DNA of 44,177 nucleotides, from positions 1-44,177 of the forward strand of contig JAGWTU010000044.1 of NCBI GenBank assembly GCA_028868825.1. The letters run 5' to 3'. Positions 16,537 to 23,880 of the stretch are shown in pieces. Positions within the stretch are counted from its first letter, which is position 1. Each line of letters opens with the position of its first letter. The notes beneath the pieces were generated by a model. The model was not told where the DNA came from. It searched no databases and saw nothing but the letters and a program-made list of their open reading frames with translations. Both the position numbers and the translations under genes were made by a program. The stretch is from Burkholderiales bacterium. GTDB taxonomy: Bacteria; Pseudomonadota; Gammaproteobacteria; Burkholderiales; Burkholderiaceae_C.

Positions 16537-17094
16537 TCACCAGTGGCGCAAGCGGCCCGTGTCGAGGTGGACGAACTGCTCGCGCGGGTAGTAACCGACG
16601 CCGCCCAGGCGCAGCGAACGCGCGGCGTCGCGCAACTCGGCCAGCGGCACGCCGGGCAGGCGGGCGTCGACGGCGCGTCCCTCCATGTGCAGGCTGTGGC
16701 TGGCGACCCCGCCACCGCGCGACTCGCGCAGCCTGGCGTTGGTGAGCGCGCAGCGGTAACCGGAAATCACCTCGAACCGGGGTTCGCAGCCGAGGACCTG
16801 CCCGACGCGGTGCAGCAGGTCGAACAGCTGCGGATCGATGACGCCGATCTCACCCGTGTAGTGATCGCGCAGGAAGCGATCGAGCCGGCTCAGGGCGGCG
16901 GGCAGGTAAAGCCCGTCGACCGCGTATTCGATCTCGATGCGCTCGTGCGTGTGCGTGTGCAGCAGCGACAGCGCACGACCGCCCGCCACCGCAGCCTGCG
17001 CCGCGGTGGCAGCGGCAGGCATCGCCCCCGCGGTGGCGACGCGAAATGCGTGGCGCAGGAAGCGCCGCCGATGGGATGGCCTGGTGTCGTTCAT
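16537..17094 (-). CDS. YcbK-type (DUF882) M15-like murein peptidase, Tat-exported
   Basis: A 185-residue protein. The N-terminus has a twin-arginine signal (RRRFLRHAFRVATAGA) and a hydrophobic stretch to about residue 38. The enzyme core shows FEVISGYRCALTNARLRE, the zinc pattern SLHMEGRAVDARL (HxxGxAxD) and the second His-Asp site QFVHLDTGRLRHW. Family members are D,D-carboxypeptidase or endopeptidase-like. Its ATG overlaps the L,D-transpeptidase stop (ATGA at 17091-17094), the classic ycbB-ycbK arrangement, so the pair is co-translated and acts on the same peptidoglycan. Confidence 0.9.
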   Translation of the reverse strand: MNDTRPSHRRRFLRHAFRVATAGAMPAAATAAQAAVAGGRALSLLHTHTHERIEIEYAVDGLYLPAALSRLDRFLRDHYTGEIGVIDPQLFDLLHRVGQVLGCEPRFEVISGYRCALTNARLRESRGGGVASHSLHMEGRAVDARLPGVPLAELRDAARSLRLGGVGYYPREQFVHLDTGRLRHW

Positions 17095-18740
17095 GAACGG
17101 AACTCCAATCTCGGCCTGCTGGCCGCGTGCTCGCGCAGCGCCGCGTCGAGCCGGCGATCCAGCCCGTAGACATCGGCGTAGAACTGGATCCGGCCGCCCT
17201 TGACGAGGGCCGTGCCGTAGGCCAGCAGCACCGGCACCGGCCGCGCCAGCGGCACGGTCGTCGAGCGGCCTGCGGCCATCGCCTGCTCGATGCGGCCCGG
17301 TGTCCATTCGGGCATGTCCCGCAGGACGAACCGCGCCAACGCCACGGGCCGCTCGACGCGGATGCAACCGTGGCTGAAGTCGCGCCGGTCGCGCGCGAAC
17401 AGCGCCGTCGCCGGCGTGTGGTGGAGGTAGATGCTGTCGCGGTTGGGGAACACGAACTTGACGTCGCCCAGGGCATTGCGCGGGCCCGGGCGCTGGCGCA
17501 GCCGCAGCCGGCCGGCGTCCAGTTCATCGAGCCGGACCCGCGAGATCGACGCCAGGGCGCGGCCGTCCGGCGCCACGAATTCGAAGCCCTCGCGGTCGAA
17601 GTAGGCCGGGTCGCGCCGCAGCCGCGGCAGCAGTTCCCGGCGCACGATCGAGCGCGGCACGTTCCAGTAGGGACTGAATTCGATATAGCGCATCTCGGCA
17701 TCGAACAGCGGCGTGCGCGTATCGAGCGCCTTGCCGACGATGACCTTCATCTCTTCCCGCACGACGACGCGGCCGGCGTCGATCTCGTAGGCGCGGAGCA
17801 TGAACTCGGGCAGGTTGACGACGATCAGGCGCGGACCCTCCATCGCCGGTACGCGGCGCAGCCGCTCGAGCATCAGCTCGATCTGGCGCACCCGTGCCGC
17901 CGGTGGCACCTGCAGTTGGGCGTAGGTCGCGCTGCCGATGACGCCGTCGCCGCCGAGGCCGTGACGCTGCTGGAACGTCCGCACGGCGTCGACGATGGGC
18001 CCGGTGTAAAGCGGCGCGGTCGGCGGCGCCCTCGGCGCGTCGTCCGACGGGCCGGGCGCCAGATCGCCCCAGGCAACGAGTCGGCGCGCAAGCATCTCCA
18101 GCCCCGCGTAGGGCTCGCCCGGCGCGACGCGGCCGCCGTGTCCGCGCCGGGCGGCGGGCAGCGGCGGCAGCGCCTGCGCCCACGCCGGGTCGCCGACGAG
18201 GGCGCGGCAGCGGGCCAGCTGCTCGCGCAACTGTTCGTACAGCGGCAGTTGCGGCGCCGCTTCCCGCGCGGCCTCGGCCAAGCGGTGGGCCTGCAGCGCG
18301 GCTTCCAGGTAGGCGCCGGCGTCGAAGGCGCGGCGACGCGCGTCGATTGCGGATCGGGGGGCTGGCCCCTCGTCGACGCGGCCGAGGTGCAGATCCTCCA
18401 GGTAGCGCCGCGTCGCCTCGCCGAGCGCGAGCTCCAGGCGGTGCGCGGCCACGGACCCGGGCGCCGCGCCCTGCGCCGCCCGTGCCACCGCGAGCTGCAG
18501 ATCCTGCGCCGCGTAGTCCCGCGGGTCCAGCCCCTGATCGGCCGCGGCGGCGAGCAGTTCGACGGCCTGTCGCGCCTGCGCGCCGGGGCGCCCGTCTTCG
18601 AACCAGGGCGACCGCTCCGCCGCCCCGGCGCTGGCCAGGCACAGGTACAACGCGGCAACGACCGCCAGCCACGACACGACCGACCAAGCGCCCGGCCTTC
18701 GGCGCCGCCCTGCGGGCGCAGGCGTCGGCGCCGACGTCAC
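17091..18740 (-). CDS. L,D-transpeptidase, YcbB/LdtD type
   Basis: A 549-residue periplasmic enzyme with a membrane or signal segment near residues 18-40. A peptidoglycan-binding domain includes PIVDAVRTFQQRHGLGGDGV. The YkuD catalytic domain has MRYIEFSPYWNVPRSIVRRE, YLHHTPATALFARDRRDFSH and the active-site HGCIR with His457 and Cys459. These enzymes form 3-3 cross-links in peptidoglycan, important under stress or beta-lactam attack. Domain order and length match YcbB. It is the first gene of a two-gene unit with the YcbK-type peptidase and lies 16 bp downstream of the heat-shock gene, so it may be read through from that gene's promoter. Confidence 0.92.
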   Translation of the reverse strand: MTSAPTPAPAGRRRRPGAWSVVSWLAVVAALYLCLASAGAAERSPWFEDGRPGAQARQAVELLAAAADQGLDPRDYAAQDLQLAVARAAQGAAPGSVAAHRLELALGEATRRYLEDLHLGRVDEGPAPRSAIDARRRAFDAGAYLEAALQAHRLAEAAREAAPQLPLYEQLREQLARCRALVGDPAWAQALPPLPAARRGHGGRVAPGEPYAGLEMLARRLVAWGDLAPGPSDDAPRAPPTAPLYTGPIVDAVRTFQQRHGLGGDGVIGSATYAQLQVPPAARVRQIELMLERLRRVPAMEGPRLIVVNLPEFMLRAYEIDAGRVVVREEMKVIVGKALDTRTPLFDAEMRYIEFSPYWNVPRSIVRRELLPRLRRDPAYFDREGFEFVAPDGRALASISRVRLDELDAGRLRLRQRPGPRNALGDVKFVFPNRDSIYLHHTPATALFARDRRDFSHGCIRVERPVALARFVLRDMPEWTPGRIEQAMAAGRSTTVPLARPVPVLLAYGTALVKGGRIQFYADVYGLDRRLDAALREHAASRPRLEFRS

Positions 18741-18756
18741 GACGTGCCGAGCCGCC

Positions 18757-19182
18757 CTAGGCGACGACCAGCTTGCGCTGTGTCGTGGCGGCCTTCTTGG
18801 GCAGCATCAGCTGCAGCACGCCATCGCGGTACTTCGCGTCGGACTTGGACTCGTCGACCTCGCTGGCGAGCATGAAGCTGCGGCTGCTGTAGCCGTACTG
18901 GCGCTCGCTGCGCAGCGTGCGCGTGCCTTCCTTCTCCTCGCTGTCCTTCTTGAGTTCGGCGCTGATCGTGACGCGGTTGCCTTCGATGCGGATGTCGATG
19001 TCCTCCTTCTTCACGCCGGGGATCTCGGCCTTGACGGCGTAGTGGTCGTCGGTCTCGCTGAGGTCGATCTTGATCTGCGGCGCGCGTTCGAGCAGGTCCA
19101 TGCGCCAGGGGCGCAACAGGCTGCGCAGCGTGGTGTCCATCGGTTCGAGATCGAACAGATCATTGACGCGCAGTTCGTTCAT
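18757..19182 (-). CDS. Small heat-shock protein, Hsp20/alpha-crystallin
   Basis: A 141-residue chaperone. The alpha-crystallin domain spans about residues 35-130: IKIDLSETDDHYAVKAEIPG, VKKEDIDIRIEGNRVTISAE, a basic loop LRSERQYGYSSRSFML, and DGVLQLMLPKK near the end. These ATP-independent chaperones hold unfolding proteins. A strong ribosome-binding site (AGGAG, 8 nt) precedes the ATG at 19182. Upstream, at a class II-like distance, is an Fnr-like box (19273-19286) with a weak -10 CATGCT. No heat-shock sigma-32 promoter was recognised, so oxygen limitation rather than heat may be the main signal, as for Anr-controlled hsp20 genes elsewhere. Confidence 0.94.
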   Translation of the reverse strand: MNELRVNDLFDLEPMDTTLRSLLRPWRMDLLERAPQIKIDLSETDDHYAVKAEIPGVKKEDIDIRIEGNRVTISAELKKDSEEKEGTRTLRSERQYGYSSRSFMLASEVDESKSDAKYRDGVLQLMLPKKAATTQRKLVVA

Positions 19183-19272
19183 TTGGCATCTCCTGTAGTC
19201 CTGTTTATGCCGCGTGCGGCCGTGATCGCCGCCGCGGCGAGGACGAGCATGAGCCGGCGCGAGGAGCCTCGA

Positions 19273-19286
19273 TTGAGCCTGCGCAA
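19273..19286. promoter_or_regulatory. Fnr-like box between hsp20 and PaaK-like gene
   Basis: TTGAGCCTGCGCAA, identical in all 14 bases to the box at 14902-14915. Weak -10-like hexamers flank it: CAACAT (19308-19313) to the right and CATGCT (19246-19251, minus strand) to the left, both centred 31 bp away. The rightward start would leave a leader of about 25 nt before the ATG at 19346; the leftward leader would be about 55 nt. Confidence 0.68.
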
Positions 19287-19345
19287 CGGTCGCGCGCGAC
19301 AGGGGCCCAACATCGGGCACCGGTCCGGCAGGGCCGGCATCCCCG

Positions 19346-20749
19346 ATGACCCACAGTGCCCCTCCATTCGACGGCTGCTCCTGGCTCCGGGCCTGGAACG
19401 AGACCTGGGGTGCCGCCCTCGATCCGCAGGGCTTCGGCGGTCGGCTGCGCGAGGCCCGTCTGGCGCGGCTCATCGCCGCTGCGCTGCGCGACTCGCCGCT
19501 CTACGCCCGACGTTCGCGTGGCGCGGTGGCGCTGGCCGACTTCGCACCGGTGTCCAAGGCCGAGCTGATGCACGGCTTCGACGACTGGGCCACCGACCGG
19601 CGCATCACGCTGGCCGGCGCGCAGGCCCATCTCGCCGGCGCGGGCATCGCCGACGCCTGGCTCGGTCGCTACCTGCTGTGGACCAGTTCCGGCACGAGCG
19701 GCGTGCCGGGGCTGTTCGTGCAGGATGCCGCCAGCCTGGCTGCCTACGACGCCATCGAGGCGCTGCGCCTGCGCGGCAGCGGGGCCGGCGTGCTCGGCCT
19801 GTGGAGCGTGGGCCGGCGCTGCGCCTACGTCGGCGCGCTGGGCGGGCCCTATGCCGGGCATGTCGCCATCGAGCGCGTGCGCCGCCTGGCGCCGCTGGGG
19901 CTGGCGCCGCGACTCGAGCTGATGTCCGTGCTGGAGCCGATAAGCGGCCTCGTGCAGCGCCTGCAGGCGTTTCAACCCGACGTGTTGATCACCTACCCGA
20001 GCTGCGCCGCCGCGCTGGCGCTCGAACAGGCCCGAGGCGCATTGCGGCTGCGCCTGGACGAGCTGTGGCTGGGCGGCGAACAGCTCACCCCCGGTCAGCG
20101 CGGCCTCGTGCGCAGCGCCTTCGGCTGCCGGCTGCGCAACAGCTACGGCGCTTCGGAGTTCTATTCGATCGCCTTCGAATGCAGCCACGCGCAATTGCAC
20201 CTCAATGGCGACTGGGTCATTCTGGAGCCCGTCGATGCCCGCGGGCGCGCGGCAGCCGGCGACGCGTTCTCGCACGGTGCGCTGCTGACCAACCTGGCCA
20301 ACCGGACCCAGCCGCTGCTGCGCTACGCATTGCCCGATCGCATCCGCTACGCCGCCGCGCCCTGCGCCTGCGGTAGCGCCTGGCCGGTGATCGAGGTGCA
20401 GGGCCGCTGCGGCGACACGCTGGATCTGCCGGGGCCCGAGGGCCGCATCCGCCTGCTGCCGCTGGCGCTCGAAACGGCGATCGAGGAAGACGCCGGCGTG
20501 ACCCAGTTCCAGTTGCTGCTGCGCAGCGACACGCGCCTCGAGCTGCGGCTCGAGGCCGGCGCCGCCGATGCGGCGGCGGCGCTGGCGCGCGCGCGCCGCG
20601 CCGTGCTGGCATTCCTGGCAGGGCAGGGCCTGCGCGGCGTGCACGTCGTCTGCAGCCGTGCGGCTGTCCGACGCCAGAGTGGCAGCGGCAAGCTGCGGCG
20701 CGTCGTCGATGCGCGCGCGCCGGGGGCCGAGGCGCCCGTTCCAGCCTGA
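19346..20749 (+). CDS. PaaK-like adenylate-forming enzyme (putative CoA ligase)
   Basis: A 467-residue protein of the phenylacetate-CoA ligase group. The P-loop-like adenylate motif is TSSGTSGVPGLFV, and RNSYGASEFYSIAFECSHAQ supplies the conserved YGASE. Later regions TNLANRTQPLLRYALPDRIR and GRCGDTLDLPG match the A5-A8 part of PaaK-like enzymes, and a short C-terminal domain ends RRQSGSGKLRRVVDA with the lysine expected to act in catalysis. It should activate a carboxylic acid as acyl-AMP, then acyl-CoA or an acylated carrier. Substrate is unknown and no aromatic-degradation genes are near. An Fnr-like box precedes it. Confidence 0.85.
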   Translation: MTHSAPPFDGCSWLRAWNETWGAALDPQGFGGRLREARLARLIAAALRDSPLYARRSRGAVALADFAPVSKAELMHGFDDWATDRRITLAGAQAHLAGAGIADAWLGRYLLWTSSGTSGVPGLFVQDAASLAAYDAIEALRLRGSGAGVLGLWSVGRRCAYVGALGGPYAGHVAIERVRRLAPLGLAPRLELMSVLEPISGLVQRLQAFQPDVLITYPSCAAALALEQARGALRLRLDELWLGGEQLTPGQRGLVRSAFGCRLRNSYGASEFYSIAFECSHAQLHLNGDWVILEPVDARGRAAAGDAFSHGALLTNLANRTQPLLRYALPDRIRYAAAPCACGSAWPVIEVQGRCGDTLDLPGPEGRIRLLPLALETAIEEDAGVTQFQLLLRSDTRLELRLEAGAADAAAALARARRAVLAFLAGQGLRGVHVVCSRAAVRRQSGSGKLRRVVDARAPGAEAPVPA

Positions 20750-20770
20750 TCGATGGCGCCCGGTCCGGTC

Positions 20771-21631
20771 TCAGGCTATCCGGGCGGCGGGCCAGGGCGA
20801 GGCCGGCGCCGGGTCCGGCGGCAGGTCGCGCGGGCGTGTCGACGCCTGGCGACCCGCGCTCCGCGTGCCGCGCGCCTGCTTCCTCAGCAGCGGCATGTCG
20901 ATGATCTCGATCTCCCGATTGACCACCTTCAGGCAACCCAGCTCGGCGAGGGTGCCGAACGAACGGCTGACGGTTTCGTGCGCGACGGCGAGAAAGCTCG
21001 CGATGTCGCGCCGGCACATGGTCAGCCGCAGCCGGCGGGGCGAATGGCCCATCGCGGCCATGCGCGACGACATCCACAACACGAAGCGCGCCAACCGCAC
21101 TTCGGACGACACGGCGGCCATCATCTCGGCGGACTCGAACAGCTGCCTCAGCCGGCGGCTCACGGCCTGCAGGAACGCGGCGTCGAAGCCGGCCGAGCGG
21201 ATGCGCAGGCGGCGCAGTTCCTGCAACGGCAGGGCATAGAGCGTGCATTCCTCGAGGGCCAGCGCGGTCACCGACTGCGCACCGCTGCTCAGGCCATCGA
21301 AGCCGAGCACGTCGCCGCGGCCGGCGAATGCGACGACCTGCTCGTAGCCGTCGTCGTCGAGCTTGACGCAACGCATCGTGCCCGAGCGCACCACATGCAG
21401 GCTGTGCAAGGGCGAGCCCTCGTGGAACAAGGTCAGGCCTTCGTGCACGCGCACGAGGGCCAGCACCTCGCGCGCCTCGTCGGCCGGCAGGGTCTGCGCA
21501 TTGCCGCCCATCAGGGCGACGATGTCGGCCAGGGTGCCTTGGACCTCGAAGGACGGCGCCGCAGGGGCACTCGGCGGCAGCGGGCGCGGGGCTGGCGCAC
21601 GGAAGTCGATTCGATGAACGGTACTGCTCAA
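20771..21631 (-). CDS. Fnr-type Crp/Fnr regulator lacking the N-terminal Fe-S cysteines
   Basis: About 286 residues from the TTG at 21631, chosen for its GGAGAG ribosome-binding site; no ATG gives a plausible N-terminus. The cyclic-nucleotide-like domain aligns with Fnr over LHVVRSGTMRCVKLDDDG and GDVLGFDGLSSG, with a Cys in EECTLYALP at the place of Fnr Cys122. The helix-turn-helix reads RRDIASFLAVAHETVSRSFG; the E-x2-SR recognition pattern is that of Fnr, which reads TTGA half-sites. The N-terminal cysteine cluster that binds the 4Fe-4S centre in Fnr is absent, so oxygen sensing must be different or indirect. A 30-residue basic tail follows the usual end. It is the natural candidate reader of the five local Fnr-like boxes. 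Confidence 0.85.
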   Translation of the reverse strand: MSSTVHRIDFRAPAPRPLPPSAPAAPSFEVQGTLADIVALMGGNAQTLPADEAREVLALVRVHEGLTLFHEGSPLHSLHVVRSGTMRCVKLDDDGYEQVVAFAGRGDVLGFDGLSSGAQSVTALALEECTLYALPLQELRRLRIRSAGFDAAFLQAVSRRLRQLFESAEMMAAVSSEVRLARFVLWMSSRMAAMGHSPRRLRLTMCRRDIASFLAVAHETVSRSFGTLAELGCLKVVNREIEIIDMPLLRKQARGTRSAGRQASTRPRDLPPDPAPASPWPAARIA

Positions 21632-21751
21632 GGCGCTCTCCGGTGATCGCGGCGGGTGGTGGTCATCCGCCGATACGGAAGTCTGGCTCGAGCGCCCGGC
21701 CGTGCCTATCGGCGGAAGCGACGTCCTCGCTGAGGCGCAATCCGGTTCTGG

Positions 21752-21789
21752 ATTCGGAAAATTCCGCTTCCGATCGGAATTTTCCGAAT
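21752..21789. promoter_or_regulatory. Perfect 15-bp inverted repeat (putative operator)
   Basis: Arms ATTCGGAAAATTCCG and CGGAATTTTCCGAAT are exact reverse complements around an 8-bp spacer (CTTCCGAT). The 38-bp element is strikingly AT-rich for this region. It sits in the 341-bp spacer between the Fnr-type gene (start 121 bp to the left) and the NarL-type regulator (start 184 bp to the right). No T-run follows and genes diverge from it, so an operator is more likely than a terminator. Confidence 0.8.
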
Positions 21790-21972
21790 GAAACCCGGCG
21801 CATCGCGGCGCCGCCGGCGCGCACGCACGCTCACGGCCGTTGCGCGGGTCGACACCAGGGGGTCGGTCGCGGCATCCACGCGCGGGCTTCTTGATCCGCG
21901 ACATGTCCGGCGCGCGATGAGCGGCGCAAGCTCGACCGTGCAGCATGGCTGCGGCTGTGGGAGTCGAGTTCG

Positions 21973-22689
21973 ATGGTTCTCCCCCTGACGGCGTCTCGGC
22001 CGACATTCCTGATCGTCGACGACCATGCCGTCGTGCGTGAAGGGCTCATGCGCATCCTGCGCAACGCGGACCCCGCCTGGAACGTCGTCGAGGCCGAGGA
22101 CGCGCGCAGTGCCCTGGGCAAGTTGCTGACGGAATCGTTCGATCTGGCCGTCGTCGACCTCTCGATGCCCGGCATGAGCGGGCTCGAGCTGATCAAGCGC
22201 CTGCACCAGCTCTATCCGCATCTGAAGGTGCTGGTGCTGAGCATGCATGCCGAGGAGCAGTACGCGTTGCGCGCCTTGCGCGCCGGTGCGCGCGGCTACG
22301 TCACCAAGGACGGCGCCGGGCACGAACTGGCCGCGGCCGTGCGCAAGGTGCTCGACGGCGGCATCTACCTGACGCCGAACCTGGCCGAGCGCGTGATCCT
22401 GCAGATGACCGGTGACGCGCCGGCACCCGGCCACGACAGGCTCAGCGACCGCGAGCTGGAGGTGCTGCGGCGCCTCGTCGCCGGCGAACGACCGGGCGAG
22501 ATCGCCGACGCGCTGCACCTGTCGGTGAAGACCGTCAGCACGCACAAGAGCCGGATCCAGGAGAAGCTCGGCTTGCCGGGCACGGCCGCGCTCGTGCGCT
22601 ACGGCCTCGAGCATGGCCTGCTGGCGGAATCCGCGGGTCCGTCGCCGGTGGCTGCGCGCGAGCGCGACGAGGAGCCGGGAGCCGCCTGA
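21973..22689 (+). CDS. NarL/FixJ-type response regulator (orphan)
   Basis: A 238-residue regulator. The receiver reads TFLIVDDHAVVREGLMRILR with phosphoacceptor Asp62 in LAVVDLSMPGMSGLELIKRL and Lys in GYVTKDGAG. The LuxR-type domain reads LSDRELEVLRRLVAGERPGE, then LHLSVKTVSTHKSRIQEKLG. A 25-residue Pro/Glu-rich tail ends it. A GGGAG ribosome-binding site lies upstream of the ATG at 21973. No kinase is adjacent; the nearest candidates are the NarL-type kinases at 28.2 and 31.3 kb. It diverges from the Fnr-type gene across the 15-bp inverted repeat, which could be its own operator. Confidence 0.93.
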   Translation: MVLPLTASRPTFLIVDDHAVVREGLMRILRNADPAWNVVEAEDARSALGKLLTESFDLAVVDLSMPGMSGLELIKRLHQLYPHLKVLVLSMHAEEQYALRALRAGARGYVTKDGAGHELAAAVRKVLDGGIYLTPNLAERVILQMTGDAPAPGHDRLSDRELEVLRRLVAGERPGEIADALHLSVKTVSTHKSRIQEKLGLPGTAALVRYGLEHGLLAESAGPSPVAARERDEEPGAA

Positions 22690-22699
22690 ACGGCGGCGC

Positions 22700-23125
22700 T
22701 CAGAGGCAGGCGAAGAAGGTCACGTAGCGCGCGTCGGCGGCGATGCCCATGCGGGCGACCTTGGGCTCGAGCAGGTTGCGGTCGTGTTCGGGCGACAGGC
22801 GCCAGCCCGTCAGCAGCGCTTCCGCGGTCGGGTAGTTGCGGCCGACGTTCTCGACGCAGATGCGGCTGCGCGTGCGCGTGAAGCGGTCGTAGAAGCCTTC
22901 GTGCGTCAGCTCCCGGCGCGTCGCCATCTCGACGCTGTGTTCCGCGGCCAGCGTCGCCAGGTCGTCGGTGACGACCAGGGGCGGCAGGCCGTGATCGGCG
23001 CGATAGCGATTGATCAGCTCGGCCAGGTGGCGGCCGAAACCGTCGAGCGACTGCGCGTGTGCCGGGGTGGCGATGGCGATGGCGATGGCGATGGTCATCG
23101 CCAGTGCGGGCGTGCGTTTCTTCAT
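22700..23125 (-). CDS. Secreted CAP-domain (SCP/PR1-like) protein
   Basis: A 141-residue exported protein with a signal peptide MKKRTPALAMTIAIAIAIAT and a likely cut at AHA-Q. The CAP core includes LAELINRYRADHGLPPLVVT, LATLAAEHSVEMATRRELTH and VGRNYPTAEALLTGWRLSPE, followed by HDRNLLEPKVARMGIA and a C-terminal YVTFFACL. The family is widespread; roles are usually unknown and include lipid or wall binding. The signal peptide's Ala-Ile run is encoded by four tandem GGCGAT copies (23069-23092). It is convergent with the orphan response regulator. Confidence 0.9.
   Translation of the reverse strand: MKKRTPALAMTIAIAIAIATPAHAQSLDGFGRHLAELINRYRADHGLPPLVVTDDLATLAAEHSVEMATRRELTHEGFYDRFTRTRSRICVENVGRNYPTAEALLTGWRLSPEHDRNLLEPKVARMGIAADARYVTFFACL
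23069..23092 (+). repeat. GGCGAT hexanucleotide repeat (4 copies)
   Basis: Four perfect tandem copies of GGCGAT, followed by an imperfect GGTCAT. They encode the Ala-Ile repeats of the CAP protein's signal peptide on the opposite strand. As hexamers, copy changes would stay in frame and lengthen or shorten the hydrophobic core by two residues. Confidence 0.85.
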
Positions 23126-23250
23126 GGGCGGCGTCCGGGAGGGCGTTGGCCGTGAGAATCGACCCGCGCGCCGCCATCTTGAACCACGCCGGGCGGGCGC
23201 AGCGCCCGGCGGCAGGATCCCGCGGCGGATCCTGCGCAATCATGCGCGAA

Positions 23251-23880
23251 TCAAACGCCCTTCGCGCCTTTCGCGCGCGGCAGGCCGCCGCAACCGGCGG
23301 CGACCAGGGCCGGCGGCAGGCCGCCCGAGCGGCTCGTCCGTGCGGGCCGCTGGCCAGCGTCGCCGCGCAACACGGACAGGTTCTCCGCCGCCATCTCGGC
23401 GCCCTGGTCGGCGGCGACACGGAACCAGCGCTCGGCCGCCGCGTCGTCGCGCGCCACGCCCTGGCCCGTCGCGTAGAGGACGCCGAGATTGTTCGCGGCC
23501 GCCGTGTCGCCCGCCTCGGCGGCGCGCTGCAGCCAGACGGCGGCGCGCCTGTCGTCGTGCGGCACGCCGCGGCCGCTCATCAGCATCCAGCCCAGCACGC
23601 TTTGCGCCCCCGCGTGCCCCTGGCCGGCGGCGGCCGTCAACAGCCGCGCGGCCTCGTCGGGGTCCTTCGCGATCCCGCGTCGGCACAGCATCGCCACGCC
23701 GAGGTCGTAGCGGGCCTGCGCGTCGCCCGTGGCCGCGCGCTCGCGCAGGCTGGCGATCGACGGCCGCGGCGGCACGTCGGGCGCCGCCGGGGCCGGCACG
23801 AACCACGAGACCGCGGCGAGCAGCGCCACGAGCCTGGCCGCCGCCGGGACGAACCGCGCGCCGCGCCTGTGCGTCTTCAT
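23251..23880 (-). CDS. Exported Sel1-repeat (TPR-like) protein
   Basis: A 209-residue protein. The N-terminus MKTHRRGARFVPAAARLVAL with LLAAVSWFVPAPAAP looks like a signal peptide. Three to four Sel1 repeats follow: ARYDLGVAMLCRRGIAKDPD, GAQSVLGWMLMSGRGVPHDD, AAANNLGVLYATGQGVARDD and a last MAAENLSVLRG. Sel1 repeats are protein-binding helical pairs. The C-terminal 30 residues (GGLPPALVAAGCGG) are unlike the repeats. Its ATG overlaps the stop of the PEP-CTERM-like gene (ATGA), so the two are co-translated and may interact in the envelope. Confidence 0.88.
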   Translation of the reverse strand: MKTHRRGARFVPAAARLVALLAAVSWFVPAPAAPDVPPRPSIASLRERAATGDAQARYDLGVAMLCRRGIAKDPDEAARLLTAAAGQGHAGAQSVLGWMLMSGRGVPHDDRRAAVWLQRAAEAGDTAAANNLGVLYATGQGVARDDAAAERWFRVAADQGAEMAAENLSVLRGDAGQRPARTSRSGGLPPALVAAGCGGLPRAKGAKGV

